DNA of 12,478 nt from assembly GCA_964635325.1 (NCBI GenBank), contig CAZWOL010000069.1, forward strand, positions 1 through 12,478, written 5' to 3'. This document shows, piece after piece, positions 6,664 to 12,478 of this stretch. The first letter of the stretch is position 1, and the number at the start of each line of letters is the position of its first letter. This stretch comes from BOG-1112 sp964635325 (GTDB lineage Bacteria > Bdellovibrionota_B > Oligoflexia > Oligoflexales > Bog-1112). The translations under genes were made by a program, and so were the position numbers. Under the pieces are notes generated by a model that saw only the letters and a list, made by a program, of their open reading frames with translations, searched no databases and was not told where the DNA came from.

Positions 6664-7680
6664 TCAATGCTCGTGTTCAGCACTGGACTTAAGAAGCTCC
6701 GCCTTGGCGATGAAGCTGTTTGAGCCAATATATGTTTCGCCCTCAGAGGCCCCGCTAACCAGTTCGACAAACTGGTTGTCCGAAGTGCCAAGCACCACGT
6801 CGCGGGCTTCAAAAGCGTCACCTTTCTTGACAAAAATTGTTGCTTTGTTATCGAGTGTCTGCACCGCATCAAGGCGGATTGCAGCCGCGACTTCCTTATC
6901 CTCTACGTGGACTTCCGCTTCGATAAAGCTGCCTGGCCGCCAGCTTTTTTCTTTGTTGTCGATAACGGCGCGAACAACGAGAGATTGAGTGTCTTCATAA
7001 ACATTTGGCGAGACATAGGACACGGTCGATTCGGCTGTTTTTCCGGTTTCGGCATCCGTAATTTTTACTTTCTGCCCAGCCTTCAACGAGAGGAAGTCTG
7101 TGTCAGAGGCATTTAACTCAGCCCAGACGTTTGACAGATCAACGACGGTAAACATGGGTTCCTTGTCTGAAACAAAAACGCCACGCACCACCTGTCTATC
7201 CACTACGATGCCAGAGATACCACTGCGCACGTCAAATGTGGCCCTAGCTGCAACACTTTCCATCCGAGCGAGAGTTTCACCTTTAGCAACCTGTTCACCA
7301 AGTCCCTTTGTCACGACCTGTACAGTCCCGGAATATCGTGACCCGATCTTCGCGTAGCGGTCGCGGTTCACCGAAATCCGTCCTCTCAGCTTAACGACCC
7401 GTTGAATGGTCGACTTTTTAACTGTTTCGAGTTTAATTCCAGACGAGGCTATTGCGTCGTCCGAGAGTTCAATCGACCTTGCTCCTTCTTCACCTTCTTC
7501 ATGCTCACCGCCATGGCCATGTCCTCCGCCACTTGGCGCGCTTCTTCCAACAAAGATGATAAGGACTGCAGCAAGCACCGCCAAACAACCAACAAGGGCC
7601 ATCAGCGCGTTCTCGACGCTACCTTTGAAGTATTGGTCTACGACCTTTCGTAGATCATTTTTTCTTATTTTTATTTTCAT
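6664..7680 (-). CDS. czcB: CzcB-like membrane-anchored adaptor (membrane fusion protein)
   Basis: A 338-residue periplasmic adaptor, short for the CzcB family. Residues 1-23 are a basic cytoplasmic segment, 24-46 a membrane anchor, and 51-66 a His/Glu-rich stretch (GGGHGHGGEHEEGEEG); the protein ends in SSAEHEH. The two lipoyl half-motifs (about 110-140 and 150-183, YSGTVQVVTKGLGEQVAKGE and SGIVVDRQVVRGVFVSDKE) are joined by only about ten residues, so the alpha-hairpin that normally contacts the outer-membrane channel is absent. A beta-barrel (about 186-260, ending WRPGSFIEAEV) and membrane-proximal domain follow. It should bridge the pump and outer-membrane factor and may pass metal to the pump. 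Start: ATG 7680, within the last codons of the channel gene (26-nt overlap), has a weak Shine-Dalgarno; ATG 7698 is a less likely alternative. Confidence 0.88.
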   Translation of the reverse strand: MKIKIRKNDLRKVVDQYFKGSVENALMALVGCLAVLAAVLIIFVGRSAPSGGGHGHGGEHEEGEEGARSIELSDDAIASSGIKLETVKKSTIQRVVKLRGRISVNRDRYAKIGSRYSGTVQVVTKGLGEQVAKGETLARMESVAARATFDVRSGISGIVVDRQVVRGVFVSDKEPMFTVVDLSNVWAELNASDTDFLSLKAGQKVKITDAETGKTAESTVSYVSPNVYEDTQSLVVRAVIDNKEKSWRPGSFIEAEVHVEDKEVAAAIRLDAVQTLDNKATIFVKKGDAFEARDVVLGTSDNQFVELVSGASEGETYIGSNSFIAKAELLKSSAEHEH

Positions 7681-9004
7681 CGGCTTCGCTCGCTGCATCT
7701 GATGGTGAAACAAGTTCAATCTCAAGTTTAGAACCGAGACTTTTTTCGACAGCAATGCGCTCTCGAATAAAATCGAACTCCAACGATAATTTTCTTGCTT
7801 GCGCTTCGTTAAGTTTGTCGGAAGCGTTGCTTAAGTCAGAAGAATTTTTGAAGCCGCGTTTATACTCACCTAAGACCGATTTGTAGTATCTCTTGGCGAA
7901 CGTGGCGTTGTCTTTTTCAAGGTCGGCCCTTGTCTCAATAACTTTGAGATTGCGGTATCCCATTTCTACTTTACGAATTGCGTCATTGATTTCATCTTTG
8001 AGTCGATACTCAACTTTTAAAGCGTTCGCGGACTTTTCTCTGGATTCCCAATGCGCATCTCCGCCAGTGTAGAGATCCATTTTGGCGACAAGAGCTATAG
8101 ATGTTTGCGGAGTATTTTCCTTGGTTCGCTCACCAAGGCTTAGATAGCCTACACGACCTTCCAAATTTACTTCAGGCAGCCACCTAGCATTGGCGATCTT
8201 GCTCTCTGTTTTCGCGATAGAGACATCAATGGCCTTGGCTTTGACGTCTTGCGACTGTGTTTGGATTTTTGCCAATGCGTCCATAAGGGAGCCCTTGATA
8301 TGCTGGTGCTGCAAGCTTCCCACTGGCTGAATATTGCCACCGATTTCTTCTCCAAGGAGTCGTTTAAGATTACTGCGCGCGTCCTCTAATTCCTGCTTTA
8401 GTGCCACAAGCTCTGATTTAAGCGTGGAATCTTTGAGCTGAAATTCCATGATATCCGTTTCGGAAACCGAGCCTCTCAATCTGGTTTCGTTAACGAGTTT
8501 TTGATGGCTTTCGTTTAATTCGATTTCTGCATCTTTAAGCTCGATCAGCCCCCTTTTGAAAAGATAAGCATGAAAGAACTCTTCAACTTCGAGGCCGACC
8601 AAAAACTCTGCTGACTTTAGCTTTAATTCACCCTTCTCAAGCTCGCTTTGGGATATTTCTTTGCGATAGGTGTCTCTATTGCCGTTAAAGATGTTGTACG
8701 AGCCATAAGCATAGGCAAGAGGCGCAGCCTGGGAATCATCGACAGAATTTTGCGACTCGACGCCTCCTGCAACGCCGAACTTCGGCAAAAACGGCGAGCG
8801 CGTCCTCTCGCCACGACTTTTGATCTCTTCAACCTCGTGACGCAGCGCAGCGATCCCGTAGTTGTGAGAAATCGCGTACTTCTTCGCCGTTTCAAGATCG
8901 ATCTTTTCTTGTTGGGCTTCTGCAATCGCTTCGTTTGAGGCGAAATGTAGAGTTAACCCTAAAATGTAGCTTCCGGCAGCCAGCCTACTTTTTCGCATCT
9001 GCAT
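7655..9004 (-). CDS. czcC: CzcC/TolC-type outer-membrane efflux channel
   Basis: A 449-residue outer-membrane factor, in the usual size range. Residues 1-28 form a signal peptide (basic MQMRKSR, hydrophobic core, AIA cleavage); no lipobox cysteine, so unlike many CusC/OprM proteins it is not lipidated. The internal duplication of the family shows in two outer-membrane strand motifs, YGSYNIFNGNRD near 99-111 and AKMDLYTGGDAHW near 307-319, each followed by a long charged coiled-coil helix; long heptad-like stretches cover 115-220 and 320-425. It would form the trimeric exit duct for the pump. The tail after 433 is a disordered charged stretch (SEADENKNKKK) encoded in the overlap with the adaptor gene. 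Start ATG 9004 has AAGAAGG 6 nt upstream and overlaps the preceding adaptor gene by 20 nt. Confidence 0.9.
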   Translation of the reverse strand: MQMRKSRLAAGSYILGLTLHFASNEAIAEAQQEKIDLETAKKYAISHNYGIAALRHEVEEIKSRGERTRSPFLPKFGVAGGVESQNSVDDSQAAPLAYAYGSYNIFNGNRDTYRKEISQSELEKGELKLKSAEFLVGLEVEEFFHAYLFKRGLIELKDAEIELNESHQKLVNETRLRGSVSETDIMEFQLKDSTLKSELVALKQELEDARSNLKRLLGEEIGGNIQPVGSLQHQHIKGSLMDALAKIQTQSQDVKAKAIDVSIAKTESKIANARWLPEVNLEGRVGYLSLGERTKENTPQTSIALVAKMDLYTGGDAHWESREKSANALKVEYRLKDEINDAIRKVEMGYRNLKVIETRADLEKDNATFAKRYYKSVLGEYKRGFKNSSDLSNASDKLNEAQARKLSLEFDFIRERIAVEKSLGSKLEIELVSPSDAASEADENKNKKK

Positions 9005-9956
9005 CAACAGCCTTCTTCTTATAAAAGTCTTCGATCCGTTCAATACTCATTCCTAAGTATTCTTCCCCCTCAGCGAGACCTGATGTGATCTCAGCATATG
9101 ACGAGTCGCCCTCTGCAACTGAAACAACTCGTTGCACAAAGCGATTGCCATCCTTGACATAAATTTTGGTCGCGATGTTTCCAGAAGAAATAACAACATC
9201 GTTCGCAATGCGGACCATGGCATTGCGCTTTCCAACTTGGATCTTGCCGATAACAAATTGACCAGGACGCCACAGTCCCGCTTCATTCTTTAGATAGATT
9301 TGAATCTTAGCAGTCCTGGTCTTGTCATCGAGTAGTGGGGATATGTAGGAAATTTCAGCGGTCTCGGAGTGACCGGTCTTAGTTGTTTGCAGGAAAACCT
9401 TTTGACCGATCGACAGGCGATTCATATCTCGCGGGTAGGCAACTAGCGTTGCCATAACTAAACTTAGGTCAGCAACGGTAAACGCCTCCACCTCTTCATT
9501 AACGGATTGCCCCGCAGAAATCTTTTTTTCTAAGATGATGCCATTAATCGTGGAGACTAGATCGGAACTCTGAACTCCGACGTTATTTTCAACACGAGCT
9601 AGCACTTCGCCTACGCGAACGCTGTCCCCCGTGGATTTATAAACGTCGCGAACGACGCCGGGATATTTTGAATGAAGATGCTGAGCTTTTTCTGGATGAA
9701 GATCAATTTTGCCAAAAATTACGAGATAGGAATCGATGGAACCGCTTTCGGCTTTTATGACGGGAATGCCGAGATGTTTTACCTTCTCGTCGCTCAGCTC
9801 GCCGAGGTTGCCACCTTCTTTTTCGTGTCCATGTTCCTTTTCTTCTTTATGATCACCGCCTGCATGATCATCACCCGCAAAGGAGTGCCTACTTGCAAAG
9901 ACACTGATCAAAATCAAAGCGGACATCGAAGTCGTTTTAAAAACCTTAAATCTCAC
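8985..9956 (-). CDS. Second, secreted His-rich efflux adaptor (membrane fusion protein)
   Basis: A 323-residue adaptor of the HlyD/CzcB superfamily. Residues 1-27 are a cleavable-looking signal peptide, so unlike the adaptor next to the pump it has no membrane anchor. Residues 29-48 are His/acid-rich (DDHAGGDHKEEKEHGHEKEG), a probable metal-binding arm. Lipoyl halves lie at about 96-126 (YPGVVRDVYKSTGDSVRVGE) and 134-166 (NGIILEKKISAGQSVNEEVE), with only about ten residues between them: no alpha-hairpin. The beta-barrel runs to LWRPGQFVIGKI (228-239), followed by a membrane-proximal domain. It precedes the channel gene and overlaps it. It may form a mixed adaptor ring with the CzcB-like protein or act as a metal chaperone. 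Start is GTG 9956: GGAGG 7 nt upstream, and neighbouring ATG/GTG codons run into stops. Confidence 0.88.
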   Translation of the reverse strand: MRFKVFKTTSMSALILISVFASRHSFAGDDHAGGDHKEEKEHGHEKEGGNLGELSDEKVKHLGIPVIKAESGSIDSYLVIFGKIDLHPEKAQHLHSKYPGVVRDVYKSTGDSVRVGEVLARVENNVGVQSSDLVSTINGIILEKKISAGQSVNEEVEAFTVADLSLVMATLVAYPRDMNRLSIGQKVFLQTTKTGHSETAEISYISPLLDDKTRTAKIQIYLKNEAGLWRPGQFVIGKIQVGKRNAMVRIANDVVISSGNIATKIYVKDGNRFVQRVVSVAEGDSSYAEITSGLAEGEEYLGMSIERIEDFYKKKAVDADAKK

Positions 9957-9982
9957 TCACATTCCTCCCTCGCAGCTTTCGC

Positions 9983-10765
9983 CTACATGGCAAACCGACT
10001 TGTTAAATTAAAGGACCAACCTTTAAACGCCTGCTCACTGCCATAGGAGCTGCGGTAGAGTCCCGATAAGCATATTCCATCAAATCCAGATGAGTTGTCG
10101 TCGGAACCAAAAATCGTAACAGCAGGTCCGGCGGACACGTGCGGAATCCAATAGTTTTGGTTCATGCCATCTAGCGTTCCAGTTTGGGAGATCCAATCAG
10201 CCCCAACGCCCGCAACAAGGGCGGGTTGAAGCTGACCCGAAAAAAACTTTACGTCGACGGAGCTACCGATTTCGAGCGGCACCCACTGCATCGTAACTGT
10301 GTCTTTTAGAGTGATGCCCGAGCTGCCAGTTACTTCGTAAATACCTTGCTGATTTGTGTAGCCAACCATCCCATAGGCATTCATGCCTCCCCGTCCAAAC
10401 GTCAAAAATGTTTTTGAACCCTGAAGAAAACCATAGGGAATAGACGATTGGTTTTTGGAGTAAGGAACTTCAAAATACTTGTTTTGCAGCGTCATGTTTG
10501 TCGGAACCATATGGCCGTAGCCAACTTCAACTCGTCCGACGCGCGATGAACTTGTTTCTGAGGAAGCTTCTTTCGTTGTCGTTGTTTCAAAAAACCTGTC
10601 GACCAATTTAGGATCTATAGAAAACTCACTTCCCTCAGTCTTTGAAAGAAGACCTTTTGACGAAGGTCTGACCTTGAATTCGTCGCCGCCGTTTGTTTTG
10701 CTGTCTTGTGCTACTGCGGACGACGCCCATAAGAACGCCATAGTAAGCCAAAATTTGTTCTTCAC
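9983..10765 (-). CDS. Probable outer-membrane beta-barrel protein of unknown function
   Basis: A 260-residue exported protein I do not recognise. Residues 1-19 are a signal peptide (MKNKFWLTMAFLWASSAVA). Residues 20-72 are polar and Ser/Thr/Lys-rich, likely a flexible periplasmic arm. From 76 on the chain alternates short strand-like segments rich in Gly, aromatic and small residues (RVEVGYGHM, FLTFGRGGMNAYGMVGY, PALVAGVGADW, HVSAGPAVTIFG), and it closes with WSFNLTSRFAM, resembling a barrel's last strand but lacking a terminal Phe/Trp. An 8-stranded barrel would fit the length. The start is GTG 10765, which overlaps the stop of the repeat protein as GTGA, with GAGGTGAT upstream, so the two are probably translated together. 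Position ahead of the efflux genes suggests an envelope partner or permeability role for the system, which is inference. Confidence 0.7.
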   Translation of the reverse strand: MKNKFWLTMAFLWASSAVAQDSKTNGGDEFKVRPSSKGLLSKTEGSEFSIDPKLVDRFFETTTTKEASSETSSSRVGRVEVGYGHMVPTNMTLQNKYFEVPYSKNQSSIPYGFLQGSKTFLTFGRGGMNAYGMVGYTNQQGIYEVTGSSGITLKDTVTMQWVPLEIGSSVDVKFFSGQLQPALVAGVGADWISQTGTLDGMNQNYWIPHVSAGPAVTIFGSDDNSSGFDGICLSGLYRSSYGSEQAFKGWSFNLTSRFAM

Positions 10766-12478
10766 TGTTTTATCACCTCGTATTTTCCAATTTCGCCTAA
10801 GCTATCGTGAAATATTTGCCCTTTGACATCGCTTGTGCCGACATCTCCCTTGACTGATAGACCGCCGATTTGCGGGGCGGCACATTTCATTGCAAGTATG
10901 CGTGTATAGAAATCATATTGAACGGAATCGCAGGGGGCTTCAACGAATTCCATGGAATCAAAAGGGCCAAGATAGAAACGAATGTTTCCAGAAATTTTTA
11001 TCCCGCGAGGACTGCTGAGATCTGGAGTTGTGACAAGTCCGATCATGAAACGCTCGGGAAGATTTGTTTGATTGGAGGTGTTTTTAAGACTTCCTTGATA
11101 GGAACCTTTGAGCGATGTCATGGCCGCATATCCATCTGGATTTGTCGGACGCGCTCTTTTGCTGATTTCGACGCGACCCATTCGGCCTTTAATCGTAGTG
11201 ATCCACTCGCCCTCAAATTCGCCGTTTTCTAGGTATCCTTTAATCGACACTTCTGAGTCTTTGGACTTAAAATGAGCAAGGCCAGTCGTTGGATTAAACT
11301 CGGTTTCGTCAAGTTTATAGACAAGCTGTTCTCCTGAACCAGCCGCTCCAAAGCTCAGTTTTGCGGTAGCTGATAACTTTAAGCTGCTATCGCCGCTAAA
11401 GGTTGGTTGAATGTTGAGAACAACGTTTTGAAAAGCATGGATTTCGTCCCAAACGAGATAACCTTGATAGTCTCCACCCATCGAAAAATTTTCATCGGAT
11501 GGAAGTGTCTGGGATGCAGTAAAGGTTCCGACTTGACCAAGAGCCCCGTCTGATATTTTTCCGGCAACAACTCCTTGCTTGACGTTAGCTTCAAAGGATA
11601 GCTTTGCACCGCCAGACGTTTTGGCGTCGAGGTTTCGTGTGAAAAAGTTATAGTCGATATGATCAAATGGCAGTTCGATATATTCTGAAGAAGAAAACGG
11701 TCCAAAATAGAAGCGGACATTGCCCGATACTGCAAGACCACCTGATTTTTCCGCATCGTGATACGACACTAGAGAAAGCATCAGTTTAGAAGGAAGATGA
11801 GTACCGGCATTTGTATTGGTAAAGGTGCCGTAGTAGGTCCCTTTGACAGCCATAAGCTGCGCTAGACCGTTAGGAGCTGGTGGAACGGTGTTTTTTTGAA
11901 ACTCTGCGCTACCTGTCTTTCCATGTAGTTTGGAATACCAGGAACCTAAGAGTTTGCCGTTATCAAAGGTTCCAATAAAGTAGACGTCCGACGCGGTGCC
12001 TTTTAAAGAAATTTGTTTCGTGAGGGGATTGAATTCAATTTGATCGAAGCTATAGACCAAAGCCTCATTGACAGTGGGATCACCATTGATCAACTTGATA
12101 TTGCCTGACATGGCAAACGAATCTGGCTTGTCCTGAGACGTCGAAAGCGTAAGAAGTCCTAATTGGTAAAGACCTCTGCCGTCCCATGTCATATTCCCAG
12201 AATAGTCGCCCTTCATCTCTGTGTTTGATGCTTGAAGGTTGAGCGGATCAGCGGCTTTGTGAAGCTCAACATCCCCGGAGGCTGAAAGCGTAGGAGCATT
12301 CCAGGTTCCGGTGAAACCGTCTGGTGATTGCTCTAAGGACATAACAATTTGTTTGAGTTGTTCGTTGTTGACGACGATGTCGACTTTCTTACGGTTGGCA
12401 TCAAAATCGGCTTTTTGAATACCGTAACTGAAGTTACGCAAAAGGTGAAGCTTTAGTTGCTCAATGCTTACATGCTTG
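10762..12478 (-). CDS. Large beta-rich repeat protein, 5' end beyond the window
   Basis: The frame stays open to the right edge, so the gene is partial: 572 residues are visible and the start and any signal peptide lie outside. Four repeats of about 107-114 residues alternate in two subtypes, A-B-A-B (entries below), after the tail of an earlier repeat. All share a plan: an opening GxYxG strand, a hydrophobic strand, a SGNxRF/LSFGxx strand, F/YxxxxFN or YxFFTR, a charged strand, and G-x-x-x-G. This suggests mainly beta-strand domains, probably secreted since all partners are exported. Only one cysteine pair (C504, C520 in numbering from codon 12441) is seen, in the last B repeat. No enzymatic motif is visible. 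It heads the co-oriented efflux gene set; the 4-nt overlap with the barrel gene indicates joint translation. Function unknown. Confidence 0.8.
   Translation of the reverse strand, partial: KHVSIEQLKLHLLRNFSYGIQKADFDANRKKVDIVVNNEQLKQIVMSLEQSPDGFTGTWNAPTLSASGDVELHKAADPLNLQASNTEMKGDYSGNMTWDGRGLYQLGLLTLSTSQDKPDSFAMSGNIKLINGDPTVNEALVYSFDQIEFNPLTKQISLKGTASDVYFIGTFDNGKLLGSWYSKLHGKTGSAEFQKNTVPPAPNGLAQLMAVKGTYYGTFTNTNAGTHLPSKLMLSLVSYHDAEKSGGLAVSGNVRFYFGPFSSSEYIELPFDHIDYNFFTRNLDAKTSGGAKLSFEANVKQGVVAGKISDGALGQVGTFTASQTLPSDENFSMGGDYQGYLVWDEIHAFQNVVLNIQPTFSGDSSLKLSATAKLSFGAAGSGEQLVYKLDETEFNPTTGLAHFKSKDSEVSIKGYLENGEFEGEWITTIKGRMGRVEISKRARPTNPDGYAAMTSLKGSYQGSLKNTSNQTNLPERFMIGLVTTPDLSSPRGIKISGNIRFYLGPFDSMEFVEAPCDSVQYDFYTRILAMKCAAPQIGGLSVKGDVGTSDVKGQIFHDSLGEIGKYEVIKQ
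10771..11112 (-). repeat. Protein repeat B2 in the large repeat protein
   Basis: About 114 codons, opening LKGSYQGSLKN, then KISGNIRFYLGPFDSMEFVE, SVQYDFYTRILAMK and DSLGEIGKYEVIK. It is the C-terminal domain and the only repeat here with cysteines (in EAPCD and AMKCAA), possibly a disulfide. Confidence 0.75.
11158..11481 (-). repeat. Protein repeat A2 in the large repeat protein
   Basis: About 108 codons, opening GGDYQGYLVWDE, then SATAKLSFGAAG, YKLDETEFNPTTGLAHFKS and GRMGRVEISK. The A1-A2 DNA copies have diverged, so this duplication is old. Confidence 0.7.
11515..11850 (-). repeat. Protein repeat B1 in the large repeat protein
   Basis: About 112 codons, opening VKGTYYGTFTN, then AVSGNVRFYFGPFSSSEYIE, HIDYNFFTRNLDAK and GALGQVGTFTAS. 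Near-identical plan to B2 (SGNIRFYLGPFDSMEF) and clearly related to the first repeat of the protein at 2372-3067. Confidence 0.75.
11893..12213 (-). repeat. Protein repeat A1 in the large repeat protein
   Basis: About 107 codons, opening GDYSGNMTWDG, then MSGNIKLING, YSFDQIEFNPLTKQISLKG and GKTGSAEFQK. Pairs best with repeat A2, e.g. the shared strand DxxEFNPxT and the GxxGxxE ending. Confidence 0.7.

Noticed and set aside
7681..7755. Upstream extension of the CzcB-like adaptor to 7755
   Set aside because: It would overlap the channel gene by about 100 nt and add a non-conserved basic stretch before the normal anchor; ATG 7680 suffices.

Overview
This window looks like chromosomal DNA of a Gram-negative bacterium of moderate GC content: signal peptides, an outer-membrane channel, a beta-barrel-like protein and periplasmic adaptors are all present. 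The style of the proteins (lysine/serine-rich secreted proteins, repeat-built beta-rich exported proteins, short stand-alone receiver proteins) suggests a Bdellovibrio-like member of the Bdellovibrionota. That placement is an impression from protein character, not a demonstrated match.

Right and centre (12478 down to about 2372, all minus strand): a tightly packed run of eight genes that reads as one heavy-metal efflux operon. In transcription order: a large beta-rich repeat protein (5' end outside the window), a probable outer-membrane beta-barrel overlapping it by 4 nt, a secreted His-rich adaptor (first membrane fusion protein), a TolC/CzcC-type outer-membrane factor, a membrane-anchored His-rich adaptor (CzcB-like), a CzcA-type RND pump with the full D402/D408/E415 divalent-metal signature, a 77-residue secreted His-tailed protein followed by a clear terminator, and beyond it a smaller secreted protein built from the same repeat family as the first gene. 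Pump, channel and adaptors would form a trans-envelope pump for a divalent cation (Zn/Co/Cd/Ni class); the His-rich segments would buffer metal in the periplasm. Two features are unusual: there are two adaptors, and both lack the alpha-helical hairpin that normally reaches the outer-membrane channel.

Middle left (705-2542): a minus-strand three-gene cluster (an unrecognised 176-residue protein and two single-domain response-regulator receivers, the last pair overlapping by 8 nt), divergent from a small plus-strand XRE-type helix-turn-helix gene. The HTH gene appears to lose its frame or be truncated just where it runs tail-to-tail into the repeat protein, which also seems to lose its C-terminal part there. 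This looks like an old deletion or rearrangement junction.

Far left (54-395, minus): a small exported Cys/His-rich protein resembling CzcI-type accessory proteins that sit at the head of metal-efflux operons, so a second metal-related locus may continue past the left edge. Between 396 and 704 there is no convincing gene. No tRNA, rRNA, CRISPR array or insertion sequence was recognised.
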